From Desulfobacterales bacterium (lineage in GTDB: Bacteria > Desulfobacterota > Desulfobacteria > Desulfobacterales > SpSt-501), in contig JAUQXK010000064.1 in the NCBI GenBank assembly GCA_030834695.1, forward strand, positions 1 to 64,000: a stretch of DNA of 64,000 nucleotides. Reading direction: 5' to 3'. The translations under genes were made by a program, and so were the position numbers. Below are positions 7,268 to 16,890 of this stretch, piece after piece. Position 1 is the first letter of the stretch. Each line of letters begins with the position of its first letter. The notes beneath the pieces are model-generated. The model did no database searches, was not told where the DNA came from, and saw only the letters and a program-made list of their open reading frames with translations.

Positions 7268-9433
7268 TTACTTGCCGGAGTAATATCCCGATGCCCCCGG
7301 CGCGGGCTCGTTGAAGGCCGTCGGGTTGATTTCCTTGATGTAGCTACGCAGTCCCTGAACAATCGATTCGGCCAAGTGCTCCTGATAGCTTGCGGTGGTG
7401 AGCAGGCGGCATTCCTCGCGGTTGCTGATGAACGCCGTCTCAACCAGGACCGAGGGCATGCGGGCCCCCAGCAACACGTAAAAAGGCGCCTGCTTCACGC
7501 CCTTGTCCTTGACGCGGTCGTAGCCCCGGCGGTTCAGATTCCTTACCAACGCCGATTGCACCATCTCGGCCATGCGGCTGGACTCGTTGATCTTGGCGTT
7601 CTTGAGCAGATCATTCAGAATGGAATGCAAGTCGCTGATGTTCTTGGTGGAAGTGGCGTTCTCCATGGCGGCCACGCGGATCGACTCGTCGTCGGTGGCG
7701 AGGTTCAGGAAATAGGTCTCCGTCCCGTAGGCGCGCGGGTCGCGCGAGGCGTTGGTGTGGATGGAGACAAACAGGTCGGCGCCGCGCGTGTTGGCAAAGG
7801 CGGTGCGCTCCTCCAGGGTCAGGTAACGGTCCTCGGAACGGGTGAGAATGGCCTCCAGGTTCATCTCCTCGCGAATCTTGCGAGCCACGCGCTTGGCGAT
7901 CTCCAGCACCACATCTTTTTCATGAACCCCTGGAATGAAGCCGGGGGCGCCGAAATCTTTGCCGCCGTGGCCGGGGTCGACGACGATGCGCCGGACCCCT
8001 AACGCGAGCTGCCGGGCCAGGGCCCCGCGCGGGACTTTCCGGCTGCGTTCGACCGTCGATCCGGGCGGCGGCGGTGCGGCGTCCTCGTCCCGCTCCGCGG
8101 CGATCGATCCCGTGCCGTTGCGTCCCCAGACATCAATGACGATACGGAACGGGTCGCGCAGCGAAAAAACCTTGTACGTGTCGAAGGATTTGATGTCCAC
8201 CACCACCCGCACGGAGTCGAGCGTGTATCGGGCGGCGCGCGCGTCGCTGAGCAGGTCGTCGTTGATCGGGATGGTCTTCTGCTTGCCGCCGCCCAGGGTG
8301 CTGTTGCTCAGGTCCACATAAAGGCGCGGCGGCTTTTCGATGGTCGGGTCCTTTTTCAGCAACCGGTGCGTGAATTCGGTTTCACGATCGACGTAGACCA
8401 CGACCCGCGTGTAGTTCGGGTTCGACCAGTGCCGCAGATCCTGCACGACCGCAAGGCCCTCTTCGCCTTCAGCCGGCTTGGCGGTTTCGGCAGCGATATC
8501 CGGCGGAACCGGTGCGGCTGGTTCGCTCGGGAAGGCCGCCACCGGCGGAGGCAGCGGTCTGCGCGCCACTGTTTCCGGCGGGGGCCGGACCGGGCGCATG
8601 GCCTTCAACTCCTGGGAGGCCTTGGCCGCGAAAGGACTTTCTGGAAATTCTTTGGCGACCTTCTCGAAATTCTCGCGGGCGGCGCGCTGATCCGAGTCGA
8701 ACTTCAGGCGCTTGTGCAGATCCTGGTAGAGGACCCCCTCCAGGTAGAGCGCCTGAGCAGCCGTTGGGCCAGCCGGGTCTTCCAGATAAGCGTTGTGAAA
8801 GCGGCCGATGCACAGCATCCATTCACGACGGGTGTTTTCGGTGGGCTGGCTGCCGCGCAGCTTCTGGAAGCAAGCGTCTCCCTTGAGCAGTTGGCTCGCG
8901 GCGCCCGAGGCGGCGGCCGCCGGCGAGGCGGTTTTCGCTTCGGCAGGCTTTTTGGGTTTTTCCTTTTCGGCCGCAACCGGGGTTCCGCGGGAAATTTCTT
9001 TCGCCGGCGGTTCTTCCTTGATCGCCCCCGGTGCAGCGTTCAGTCGTTGAAGCTCGGCGCCGGCCCGATCGCGGTAGCCGCTGTCCGGGAATTTTTTCTG
9101 GAGTTGCTCAAAAAACTCCGCGGCGGCTTTTTTGTCGGCATCATTCCGAAAACCCTTGTACAGATCCGAGTAAAGCAGGCCGGAGTGGAATAAACTGGCT
9201 GGCGCCCACGGGCCCTTGGAGTCTTGACGATAGACGGCCTGAAATTTGTCGATGCACTGGGTCCAGTTCGACCGGACCTTGGTTTTTTGGGGGCTTTTGC
9301 GCAGCTCGCGGGCGCAGGCTTCGGCGTCGAAAAAGGCATCACTAGCCCCCGCGCCGGCGGCATGGCCGACGCTGGGGAGCGCGATGAACAAGAAGAGGCT
9401 GACTAAAACAAAGCAAAGCGATCTATGCATCAT
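7268..9433 (-). CDS. N-acetylmuramoyl-L-alanine amidase with duplicated N-terminal helical repeats and AMIN domain
   Basis: The protein is 721 residues. A signal peptide (about 1-25, ending GHA) directs it to the periplasm. Two homologous TPR-like units lie at about 30-130 and 180-275, each with a W..CI..F.. and LLYSDL/VLYQDL pattern. An AMIN domain follows (about 325-430), then Amidase_3 (about 483-705) with zinc and catalytic residues in DPGHGGKDFGA, EKDVVLEIAKR, SIHTNAS and VETAFISN. Such enzymes cut the peptide stem from glycan during daughter-cell separation, and AMIN targets them to the septum. The long duplicated N-terminal region is beyond the standard AmiC layout and may bind partners. 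It has a 74-base gap to mutS upstream. Confidence 0.93.
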   Translation of the reverse strand: MMHRSLCFVLVSLFLFIALPSVGHAAGAGASDAFFDAEACARELRKSPQKTKVRSNWTQCIDKFQAVYRQDSKGPWAPASLFHSGLLYSDLYKGFRNDADKKAAAEFFEQLQKKFPDSGYRDRAGAELQRLNAAPGAIKEEPPAKEISRGTPVAAEKEKPKKPAEAKTASPAAAASGAASQLLKGDACFQKLRGSQPTENTRREWMLCIGRFHNAYLEDPAGPTAAQALYLEGVLYQDLHKRLKFDSDQRAARENFEKVAKEFPESPFAAKASQELKAMRPVRPPPETVARRPLPPPVAAFPSEPAAPVPPDIAAETAKPAEGEEGLAVVQDLRHWSNPNYTRVVVYVDRETEFTHRLLKKDPTIEKPPRLYVDLSNSTLGGGKQKTIPINDDLLSDARAARYTLDSVRVVVDIKSFDTYKVFSLRDPFRIVIDVWGRNGTGSIAAERDEDAAPPPPGSTVERSRKVPRGALARQLALGVRRIVVDPGHGGKDFGAPGFIPGVHEKDVVLEIAKRVARKIREEMNLEAILTRSEDRYLTLEERTAFANTRGADLFVSIHTNASRDPRAYGTETYFLNLATDDESIRVAAMENATSTKNISDLHSILNDLLKNAKINESSRMAEMVQSALVRNLNRRGYDRVKDKGVKQAPFYVLLGARMPSVLVETAFISNREECRLLTTASYQEHLAESIVQGLRSYIKEINPTAFNEPAPGASGYYSGK

Positions 9434-9507
9434 GAACCGTGTCGATGATCCGATAACGAATTAAGACAGTTTATCGCAAAAAACGAAAGTTTTCCATAGG
9501 GATCCGC

Positions 9508-12159
9508 CTAATTTTTTTCGGGCGACGCGCCGGCGCCGACTTCCATGCGAGCCATCTCCTGGAGCCGATCCAGCAGGTTCAGGGCCTCAAGCGGCGAGGT
9601 CCGGCTGAGGTCCAGTTCACGCAGTTTTTCGATCACCTTGCTGTCGGCCGGCCGGAACAGATCAAGCTGCAATGGCGAGGACCGGGCCGACTTCGGCGAG
9701 AGGTCCGGCCATGCGAATCCATGCTCCCCGTTCTCGATGCTTAAGAGAATTTTCTTGGCGCGCGCGATCACCTCGGCAGGGATCCCGGCCAGCCGCGCGA
9801 CCTGGATCCCATAGCTGCGATTGGTGCCGCCGGGAACCAGCTTGCGCAGAAAAATAATCTCGTCGTTCCACTCCCGGACGGCAATGTTGAGGTTGGTGAC
9901 CCGCGGCTTGCGGTCGGCCAGCTCGGTGAGTTCGTGATAGTGGGTGGCGAAAAGAGTCTTGACGCCCTTCTGGCGAAGGTCGTGCAGGTATTCGGCCACC
10001 GCCCAGGCAATGCTCAGCCCGTCGAAGGTACTGGTCCCGCGTCCGATCTCGTCCATAATGACCAGGCTGCGCTCGGTGGCGTTGTGCAGGATGTTGGCGG
10101 TCTCCTGCATCTCCACCATGAAGGTGCTCTGACCCTGAGACAGATTGTCCAGGGCGCCGACGCGCGTGAAGATCCGGTCCACGATGCCGATGCTGGCCTT
10201 GCGTGCCGGAACGAAGCCGCCCATCTGAGCCATGATGACCGACAGGGCCACCTGACGCAGAACGGTGGACTTGCCGGCCATGTTGGGACCGGTGATAATG
10301 AGAACCTGGTTGGAGACATCGTCCATTTCGATGGTATTCGGCACGAAGCGTTCTCCCGTGATCATTTTCTCGACCACCGGATGTCGGCCGTCTTCGATTC
10401 GGATGGCGCCGTCCTCAAGGATCTGCGGCCGGCAGTACCCATTTTGCGTTGCCACTTCCGCGAGGTTCAACAGGCAATCCAGCCGGGCCAGAAAACGGGC
10501 GACCGAGAGAATTTTGGGATGGTGCCGCACGACCTCGTCCCGGATCTCCAGAAACAGCCGGTGTTCGAGAACGGCCCGCTGCTCCTCGGCACCCATGACC
10601 TTCATTTCGAATTGTTTGAGCTCGTCGGTGATAAAACGTTCGGCATTCACCAGCGTCTGTTTACGGACATAGTGCGACGGCACCGCACCCGCCCGGCTCT
10701 TTGGCACTTCAATGTAATAGCCAAACACCCGGTTGAAGCTCACCTTGAGGGCGCTGATCCCGGTGCGCGCCTTCTCACGCACTTCCAATTGAGCCAGATA
10801 GCCTTTGGCATCCGAGCTGATGCGCACCAGCTCGTCGAGCTCCGGGTTGAAACCGGTTTTAATCAGCCCGCCTTCGTGCACCGTGAGCGGTGCATCCTCG
10901 CGGATGGCGCGCTGAATCAGCCCCTCCAGCGTGGCGAGCTCATCGATCGTTTCGGTCGGCCGATAGGCTTCGGCGTTGAAACCGATGAGTGCCGCCCAGA
11001 GGGCCGGCAGCGCCCGCAGCGAACCTTTCAATGCCACCAGATCGCGCGCGTGCGCCTGCCCCATCACCGTCTTGCTGCCGAGGCGCTCCAAATCATGGAC
11101 GTCTTTCAGGCGCTCCCGCAGCTCCCGGCGCAGCCCTACGCGCTCCTTGCCTTCGGCGACGGCCGCCAGGCGCATTTCAATTTCGCGAGCCTCACGCAGC
11201 GGGCTTCGCAGCCAGTCGGCCAGGAGCCGCGCGCCCATGGCCGTACGGGTGTGATCGAGAACGCTCAGCAGCGTCCCGCGGCGGGTGCCGGTGCGGATGT
11301 TGCGGATCAACTCCAGGTTTTGGCGACTGACTTCGTCCACGACCAGGCAGCGGTCCATCCAGTAGGTTTCGAGCTGACTCAGGTGCGCGGTTTTCTGTTT
11401 CTGGGTCTCGCCCACATAAGACATCAACGCCCCGGCAGCACTGATGCCGGCGGTAAAAGACTCGCAGCCGAAACCCTCCAGCGTCAAGGTGCCCAACTGT
11501 TCGGTCAGCCGGCCGTAGCCGCGGCGATAGTCGAACGCCTGGTCTTCGATGTAGCTGAAGGCGGCATCCGCGAACAGGGCGGGCATGCGTTGAATCCAGG
11601 CGTCATCGGGGTTTCTGCGGGCGCTTTCGGGCAGCAGGATTTCGCGCGGACTCAGCCGCCGTGCCTCGTCCAGAACCTGGGACGGATCGGACGATTCCGT
11701 GACCCGAAACGTCCCGGTGGATATGTCCAGGTAAGCCAACCCGCCCACCCCTTTGGCCTGGAAAACGGACAGGATAAAATTATTCGTGCGCGCGTCCAGG
11801 AATTCCTCGTCGATGATCATGCCGGGGGTGATAACGCGGACGACTTCACGGCGAACCAAACCCTTGGCCACGGCCGGATCCTCCACCTGGTCGCAGATTG
11901 CCACCTTGTACCCGCGCTCAATGAGCCGGGCGATGTAGCCGGATGCGGCCCGGTGCGGAACCCCGCACATGGGAATCGGCGAAGGATCATTCTTGTTGCG
12001 AGAGGTCAGGGTGATTTCAAGGATGCCGGCGGCAAGCTCGGCGTCTTCGAGAAACATCTCATAGAAATCCCCCATGCGGTAGAAGAGAATGGCATCCGGG
12101 TAGTCGGCCTTGATGGCCAGATACTGCTGCAGCATGGGAGTGGATTTCGAAATCGTCAT
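9508..12159 (-). CDS. mutS: DNA mismatch repair protein MutS
   Basis: The protein is 883 residues, typical for MutS1. The N-terminal mismatch-recognition domain has the GDFYEMF motif (the Phe-X-Glu that intercalates at mismatches). Connector, lever and clamp domains follow, then the ABC-type ATPase with Walker A GPNMAGKST, the MVEMQET segment, Walker B VIMDEIGRGTS and ATHYHEL. It recognises replication errors and recruits MutL, which is not encoded here. It is followed downstream by the amidase and preceded by a LapA-like gene 40 bases away on the same strand. Confidence 0.98.
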   Translation of the reverse strand: MTISKSTPMLQQYLAIKADYPDAILFYRMGDFYEMFLEDAELAAGILEITLTSRNKNDPSPIPMCGVPHRAASGYIARLIERGYKVAICDQVEDPAVAKGLVRREVVRVITPGMIIDEEFLDARTNNFILSVFQAKGVGGLAYLDISTGTFRVTESSDPSQVLDEARRLSPREILLPESARRNPDDAWIQRMPALFADAAFSYIEDQAFDYRRGYGRLTEQLGTLTLEGFGCESFTAGISAAGALMSYVGETQKQKTAHLSQLETYWMDRCLVVDEVSRQNLELIRNIRTGTRRGTLLSVLDHTRTAMGARLLADWLRSPLREAREIEMRLAAVAEGKERVGLRRELRERLKDVHDLERLGSKTVMGQAHARDLVALKGSLRALPALWAALIGFNAEAYRPTETIDELATLEGLIQRAIREDAPLTVHEGGLIKTGFNPELDELVRISSDAKGYLAQLEVREKARTGISALKVSFNRVFGYYIEVPKSRAGAVPSHYVRKQTLVNAERFITDELKQFEMKVMGAEEQRAVLEHRLFLEIRDEVVRHHPKILSVARFLARLDCLLNLAEVATQNGYCRPQILEDGAIRIEDGRHPVVEKMITGERFVPNTIEMDDVSNQVLIITGPNMAGKSTVLRQVALSVIMAQMGGFVPARKASIGIVDRIFTRVGALDNLSQGQSTFMVEMQETANILHNATERSLVIMDEIGRGTSTFDGLSIAWAVAEYLHDLRQKGVKTLFATHYHELTELADRKPRVTNLNIAVREWNDEIIFLRKLVPGGTNRSYGIQVARLAGIPAEVIARAKKILLSIENGEHGFAWPDLSPKSARSSPLQLDLFRPADSKVIEKLRELDLSRTSPLEALNLLDRLQEMARMEVGAGASPEKN

Positions 12160-12199
12160 GGAAAAATGAGGGCTGTAAGAATCAAAATCGGATGGTACA

Positions 12200-12589
12200 T
12201 CAGCTGCGGCTAACCGGCGAGGTAACAGAGGTCTCTACCGGACCGGACGGCTGGCCGGCCGGAGCTTCGCCTTTCAGCCGTGCCAACTCGGATCTCAGGG
12301 TTTCCATTTCCTGGCGTTGGCCGGCGTTTTCCGCCGTCAGGCGCGAGATGGCCTTGCGACGACGCCAGCGCTCCACTGTGTTGAACAAATAAGCCACGAT
12401 CAGGCCAAAAATAAAAAACAGCAGGTGATAGGCCACCAGCGGCAGGTTCGGCGACTGGTATTCCGGAAACGCCTTGAGATCCAATCGCAGGACCTGCTGG
12501 GTCTCCATAAAATATCCCTCGTTCTGATAGACTATCAGTGCGATCGCGCATAGGATCAACAGCCATAAGAACATCTTTGTTTTTTTCAT
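12200..12589 (-). CDS. LapA-domain (DUF1049) membrane protein
   Basis: The protein is 129 residues. A first hydrophobic helix (about 5-22) and a second (about 50-72) flank an extracytoplasmic loop, followed by a basic stretch (VERWRRRKAI) and a coiled coil (about 80-108): the LapA/YciS-like arrangement. In enterobacteria LapA works with LapB in envelope lipopolysaccharide homeostasis; no lapB is adjacent, so that role is only inferred. The C-terminal tail is Pro/Ser rich. Confidence 0.75.
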   Translation of the reverse strand: MKKTKMFLWLLILCAIALIVYQNEGYFMETQQVLRLDLKAFPEYQSPNLPLVAYHLLFFIFGLIVAYLFNTVERWRRRKAISRLTAENAGQRQEMETLRSELARLKGEAPAGQPSGPVETSVTSPVSRS

Positions 12590-12676
12590 CCCCAGCCCTC
12601 CATCCTCTGGTGCCAGAGCCCTAAAAAAAGAAAAGCGCCACGGGTTGATGATTTTCGGTTGCGCCGCAACACGGCG

Positions 12677-13252
12677 TTAAACCCGGCGGGCGGCGCGTGC
12701 CGACCCTTTTCGGAGATTCGGTTGGTTGGCCGCCGTGGAACCAGAAGCCGTCGGTTCGGCATTCGGAGTGCGCTGAAGGTCAATGGTCTGAAAATGGGGT
12801 TTTAAAAGCGCGAATGTTTCCTGGAGATGCTGCGGGATCACCCGCACATCGGCAAATACGGCCAGCGCATTGGTGTCGCCGGACCAGCGCGGGACAATAT
12901 GAAAATGAAGGTGCTCTTCGATCCCCGCGCCGGCAACCCGTCCAAGGTTCAGGCCGATGTTGAATCCCTCCGGATGCATGACCTTCTTAAGAATGGCAAC
13001 GGACTGCTCGACTGTTGCCAGAAGGACTCCCATTTCAGTTTGATTGAGCTCGCTCAGCGTCGATAGATGCCGTACGGGAGCTACCAACAAATGCCCGTTG
13101 ATATACGGGTATTTATTCATGATCACCAGGGTGCTCTTTCCTTTGTAAAGAGTGAGCTCATCGCTCACGGAAAAAGCGTTGCAGAATACGCAGCCTTTTT
13201 CCTTGGCGCCGAGGATGTACTCGATCCTCCAGGGTGCCCACATGGTCTTCAT
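12677..13252 (-). CDS. HIT family nucleotide hydrolase/phosphorylase
   Basis: The protein is 191 residues. It opens MWAPWRIEYI and has a CVFC pair near residue 20, NKYPYINGHLLVAPVRH, and the histidine triad EEHLHFHIVPRW near residue 115. These mark the AP4A-phosphorylase-like HIT branch, which acts on dinucleoside polyphosphates or adenylylated compounds. The second half of the zinc site is reduced. The C-terminal tail from about 160 is low-complexity and basic, so the functional part is about 160 residues. Confidence 0.9.
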   Translation of the reverse strand: MKTMWAPWRIEYILGAKEKGCVFCNAFSVSDELTLYKGKSTLVIMNKYPYINGHLLVAPVRHLSTLSELNQTEMGVLLATVEQSVAILKKVMHPEGFNIGLNLGRVAGAGIEEHLHFHIVPRWSGDTNALAVFADVRVIPQHLQETFALLKPHFQTIDLQRTPNAEPTASGSTAANQPNLRKGSARAARRV

Positions 13253-13385
13253 GCTCAGTGCCTTCTTCCGGGTGTTGATTCGTTGTTGCCTGCTGATTGC
13301 GGGCGGCTTTTGAACTTACATACTTTTATCATAATTACCGGTAGCTTAGCATAGACATCCAATTTAATCGGTTTGCCCCCAAAAC

Positions 13386-14126
13386 TCAACCTTTTTTTCG
13401 ATCCAAAACAACCACTTCCACGGATCCCCAGACGCCCATTTTCTCGGCCGCCACGATGACCACGCCGAGGACACCGCTGATTCGTTTGGCGAACTCGATT
13501 CCGGCGGGGATGTCCTGCTTGGAAAGAATCCGGTTGCCGATGGCGGTGGCGGCTGCATCCGCCAGCGCGCCGGAGCGCGACACGACACACACGGCATCCG
13601 CCCGGCCGAAGCTGAGCGAATGCCCCACCGTACCCGACGACGTGCACACGGCGATCGGATCGTTCTGTCCACCGGTGCGTAGGCCGATCCGCAGGCTGAG
13701 CGGCGACGTGCCGGCAAAAACGGCTACCGTAACCGCCGCGCCGGTTTGAAGGAAGATGTCCCCTCCGTTTTCAATGATCACCTCGTCCGTATGCGCCAAA
13801 AGCCCGCGCCCCACGTGCTCGGCCACGGCTCCGGCCACCGCCGCCATGGGCCCCACGCCGGCGGCGTGGCCGGCTTCGATCATGTCATGCACGATGTTCG
13901 GCGCCGGACCGGTCAGCGGCCAAGGGCTCAACGCCGAAAGGAAGCCCGGATACCGGCGGATGTAAGCTTCCAGATAGCCCCTCTGCTCCAGAATCAAGTC
14001 CCGTGTCAAGGCGCTCAAATCGCACCGCGCCTGGACATGAAGGTCGGTTTCCTTCACGGCAACTTCAAAGGCCGTCAGATGTCCGCTATGGACGCGGGTG
14101 CGATAGGTTCTCGGTTCGACCATCAT
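13386..14126 (-). CDS. UPF0280 family protein (ApbE-like fold)
   Basis: The protein is 246 residues. Features of the UPF0280 family include the N-terminal YR.RV....L..F.V.VKETDL pattern, GVGPMAAVAGAVAEHVG, IIENGGDIFL and the CTSSGTVGHSLSFGRADAV segment, which resembles the flavin-binding region of ApbE FMN transferases. The biochemical function is not established. It begins with two consecutive ATG codons. It lies 23 bases after dGTPase, so the two are probably cotranscribed. The 133-base gap to the HIT gene is AT-rich and shows no clear signal. Confidence 0.82.
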   Translation of the reverse strand: MMVEPRTYRTRVHSGHLTAFEVAVKETDLHVQARCDLSALTRDLILEQRGYLEAYIRRYPGFLSALSPWPLTGPAPNIVHDMIEAGHAAGVGPMAAVAGAVAEHVGRGLLAHTDEVIIENGGDIFLQTGAAVTVAVFAGTSPLSLRIGLRTGGQNDPIAVCTSSGTVGHSLSFGRADAVCVVSRSGALADAAATAIGNRILSKQDIPAGIEFAKRISGVLGVVIVAAEKMGVWGSVEVVVLDRKKG

Positions 14127-14149
14127 ATCGCGCGGAGGTGCGGGGACGC

Positions 14150-15352
14150 CTATCGCGGGTTCACCCCCCCGTAGTTGTCGTTCGGCAGGTATCCGGGCCG
14201 CATGTCGTCGGGGCAGAGATCCAAAAAATAGCGATCCGTCATGCCGGCAATGAAATCCCGCACCACCTCGGCCGATCGATGCCGCTCGAGGTAGTCGTCG
14301 GACATTCCGTTTAAAAACCCTTTAAAAATGACCGAGTCCACCCGCCGCGTTTCCAGATCCTCAAGAAAGCGATCAAAAAGGCGCTTGAACAGATCCTGGA
14401 GCAAGGCGCTGTGGGGCTTCATGTGCGGGTTCAAGTAAATGCGCTCGAGGTTGAATCGTTTCAACTGCCTGAGCGCCTCGGAAACCTCGGGACTGAAGGC
14501 CACAAAATCGTTTCCATGGCTGGTTCGGATGATGTCGGTCGCCAGACGGAAGACGATGGTCCCGTTGCTATCACCCAGCACCGCCACGCTGGCGGCGGGC
14601 AAGTCGGGCCGCCCGATCAGACCCAGGCGAATGGCGTCTTCGATATCTCGACCGATATAGGCGACGGTGTCGACCATGCGTACGAGGCACCCCTCCAGGG
14701 TCATGGGGATCAACTCCGTGCCGATCTGGCTCGCCTTGGCCGTCATTTCCGCCTGCAGATCAATAAACGATTTGGTCCGATGGGGCGCCAGCTCGGGGGT
14801 ATGGACCTCGCCGTCGTGACACAAAATTCCGTCCAGAGTCTGCAGGCACAGGTTCCAGCCCTTGCCCTTGCGCTCGACGCAATCTAAAAAGTGAACGCTT
14901 TGGACATTGTGATGAAACGAACCGATACCGTGCTCCCGGCAGAGTTGGGAAAGGAAACGCTCGCCGTCATGCCCGAACGGTGTGTGGCCGATATCGTGGC
15001 CCAGGGCGATCGCTTCGATGAGGTCTTCATTCAGCCCCAGAAAACGACCGATGGACCGGCCGATCTTGGAAACCAGCTGAACATGCAGCACCCGGTGGGT
15101 GATGTGATCGTTGCGGATCAAATAAAAGACCTGGGTCTTGTCGATATATCGGGTGAAGGCACGCGAGTGAAGGATCCGGTCCGCATCCGCGGAAAACGCC
15201 TGACGATACCCTTCGGTCAGCAAATCTTCCGCGCGGCGCCGGACGGCCCGCGAGTTGGGGGTGGCATAGGGCGAAAGGTTCTGCTCCTCTTTCCGGTCCA
15301 ACAGCGCACGGATCGACCTTAAATCCGGCGGTTCAGATTTCACGGCGTTCAA
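14150..15352 (-). CDS. Deoxyguanosinetriphosphate triphosphohydrolase-like protein
   Basis: The protein is 400 residues. It is an HD-domain hydrolase with SRAFTRYIDKTQVF, THRVLHVQLVSKIGRSIGRFL, the metal-binding GHDIGHTPFGHDGE and a further YIGRDIEDAIRLG aspartate, all typical of dGTPases that split dNTPs into nucleoside and triphosphate. The start is a TTG inside the end of the ATP-grasp gene (20-base overlap), supported by a strong GGAGG 6 bases upstream. This overlap implies translational coupling. Confidence 0.9.
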   Translation of the reverse strand: MNAVKSEPPDLRSIRALLDRKEEQNLSPYATPNSRAVRRRAEDLLTEGYRQAFSADADRILHSRAFTRYIDKTQVFYLIRNDHITHRVLHVQLVSKIGRSIGRFLGLNEDLIEAIALGHDIGHTPFGHDGERFLSQLCREHGIGSFHHNVQSVHFLDCVERKGKGWNLCLQTLDGILCHDGEVHTPELAPHRTKSFIDLQAEMTAKASQIGTELIPMTLEGCLVRMVDTVAYIGRDIEDAIRLGLIGRPDLPAASVAVLGDSNGTIVFRLATDIIRTSHGNDFVAFSPEVSEALRQLKRFNLERIYLNPHMKPHSALLQDLFKRLFDRFLEDLETRRVDSVIFKGFLNGMSDDYLERHRSAEVVRDFIAGMTDRYFLDLCPDDMRPGYLPNDNYGGVNPR

Positions 15353-16118
15353 TCATCGCCTCCATCAAACGGGAATAATCAATCCCGGCTTTCCGAAATC
15401 CCTCTCGTCCGTATTTCATATTGGCCTCCAGCACATAGAATTCGCCGTTCCACCGGCAAATATCGATACCGACATCATCCCAGCCGCATGCCTGAGCCGT
15501 GTGCGCCGCAAGCTGCAGCGCCGTTTCGGGCAGCGGGTCCAGGCAGATACTCCCCCCCAGGGATACATTGGAACGGAAGTCTGCATCCGGTGCGATGCGC
15601 CAGTACGCATGCACGATGCGACGGCCGATGACGACAACCCGCATATCGCGATCGATGGGAAGATAGTCCTGGATGTAGGCGACCGGGTTGCGCTCGCTGT
15701 AGGACTCCAGGCTGTCGCGGTCACGGATCAGAAAGACACCTCTACCCCGCGCCGATCCCCGGGCGATCTTGGCGACAAAAGGAAATTCGAAATGCCGGAT
15801 GATGGCCTGCTTCTGACGTTTTCCATAAAAAACGCAGGTGCGCGGATGGGGAATGCCGAGCAGATCAAAAAGAGCCGTCTGTTTGATCTTGTCCTGCACA
15901 CACTTGTATGTATGGTAGCTGGGGAACGTGCGCTTGCCGATCGAATTGAACAAATCCGCATAGAAAGTGGTTGGATAGTAAATGATGTCAGCCTTCCGGA
16001 TCTCGTCCCGGTCATCGGGCGGATACTCATTGAAATTGGTGTGCACCCCGAGAGTGACGACATTGCGGCAGTCCCGCAAGCGGGATTCCAGCGCGAATAC
16101 TTTCCGTTGAAATTCCAT
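15333..16118 (-). CDS. RimK-like ATP-grasp ligase
   Basis: The protein is 261 residues. After an N-terminal pre-ATP-grasp domain (about 1-85), the central part has FVAKIARGSARGRGVFLI (nucleotide-binding lysine and flexible loop), YIQDYLPIDRDMRVVVIG and the metal-binding VLEANMKYGREGF. This is the layout of RimK/GshB ATP-grasp enzymes, which join a carboxylate to an amine via an acylphosphate. The substrate cannot be read from sequence; peptide or cofactor modification is possible. It overlaps the dGTPase start. The Shine-Dalgarno is weak. Confidence 0.78.
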   Translation of the reverse strand: MEFQRKVFALESRLRDCRNVVTLGVHTNFNEYPPDDRDEIRKADIIYYPTTFYADLFNSIGKRTFPSYHTYKCVQDKIKQTALFDLLGIPHPRTCVFYGKRQKQAIIRHFEFPFVAKIARGSARGRGVFLIRDRDSLESYSERNPVAYIQDYLPIDRDMRVVVIGRRIVHAYWRIAPDADFRSNVSLGGSICLDPLPETALQLAAHTAQACGWDDVGIDICRWNGEFYVLEANMKYGREGFRKAGIDYSRLMEAMIERREI

Positions 16119-16177
16119 TAAAGTTCTTAATCACATAAAAATTTTTAACAGCTTGGTTTTATTTATTTTTTGACGAA

Positions 16178-16708
16178 CTATTTTTTCGCACCGGATGGTG
16201 CGCGAAAAATTTCAACCAGTCTTTTCATAGCCCGTTCGGTATGGCTGCCCTTCCAGTACACTCGGCCACATTTCGGACAGGTGCTGAAATTCGCCTGCGT
16301 ATTCCACACGTAATCCGGCATCAAACCTCGAACGGCATGCTTGGCAACCGCTACGATTCGTTCGTTGCAGGTGATGCAGCGTGAAAAGGCTTGGATATCC
16401 TCCTGCCGGATGGCCGCTTTGCGGATCAGCTCGACAACCTGGTCCGCAGGGGCATTGGCCCGAATAAAGATCGTATTCAGGCCCATACGCGTTCCGACGT
16501 ACCGCTGCGTGCGGGTCAGAAAAATGCGGTCCGGCCCGATGCCCTGAATGAATGCCCCCTTGGGGTATTCGCTTTCAAGGAGGGTGTCAAACCCCATGAG
16601 CCGAAGCCATTTCCCCAGCCGGCCCAGGGTTCTTTCCGCGGCAAAGGTGGTTGGCATGCGTGTCGCAAAAAGGCGGTGGTCTATAACGTTGATCAGCGGG
16701 GATACCAT
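16178..16708 (-). CDS. Mut7-C PIN-like RNase domain protein with zinc ribbon
   Basis: The protein is 176 residues. The N-terminal LGRLGKWLRLMGFDT segment and FLTRTQRY match the Mut7-C domain, a PIN-like fold proposed to be an RNase. It is followed by a zinc ribbon with paired cysteines (RCITCNE near 112 and CPKCGRVYW near 145). The usual first acidic residue of the family motif appears as AAERTLGRL. A second in-frame ATG 17 codons downstream (16657) fits the family N-terminus about as well, so the start is uncertain. A 182-base divergent gap separates it from the kinase-like gene; no clear promoter is visible there. Confidence 0.78.
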   Translation of the reverse strand: MVSPLINVIDHRLFATRMPTTFAAERTLGRLGKWLRLMGFDTLLESEYPKGAFIQGIGPDRIFLTRTQRYVGTRMGLNTIFIRANAPADQVVELIRKAAIRQEDIQAFSRCITCNERIVAVAKHAVRGLMPDYVWNTQANFSTCPKCGRVYWKGSHTERAMKRLVEIFRAPSGAKK

Positions 16709-16890
16709 ACAATGAATGCCCGGGAGGGGTCAATGCCGTGGCCCGCGGATCAAGCCCATTTGCCGAAACTGCGGCAGGTCCGGGCGCATGGGTGGAGCGG
16801 CTTCGCTTGAAATAGCCCTCAAGGATCCGAAGGCTTTACCGATTGTATATATGGAACCTGGTTCCTGCTCAAATCTCCGAGGAATATCCT

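Noticed and set aside
9934-12213. Long open frame on the plus strand opposite mutS (about 759 codons)
   Set aside because: It is the complement of a clear MutS gene in GC-rich DNA, has no family motif and no ribosome-binding site; the MutS motifs explain the stretch fully.
12605-12618. Perfect 6-bp hairpin CTCTGG/CCAGAG between the HIT and LapA-like genes as a terminator
   Set aside because: The run of T lies on the wrong side of the hairpin for the minus-strand transcript, so it is not a terminator in the expected direction; a role is unclear.
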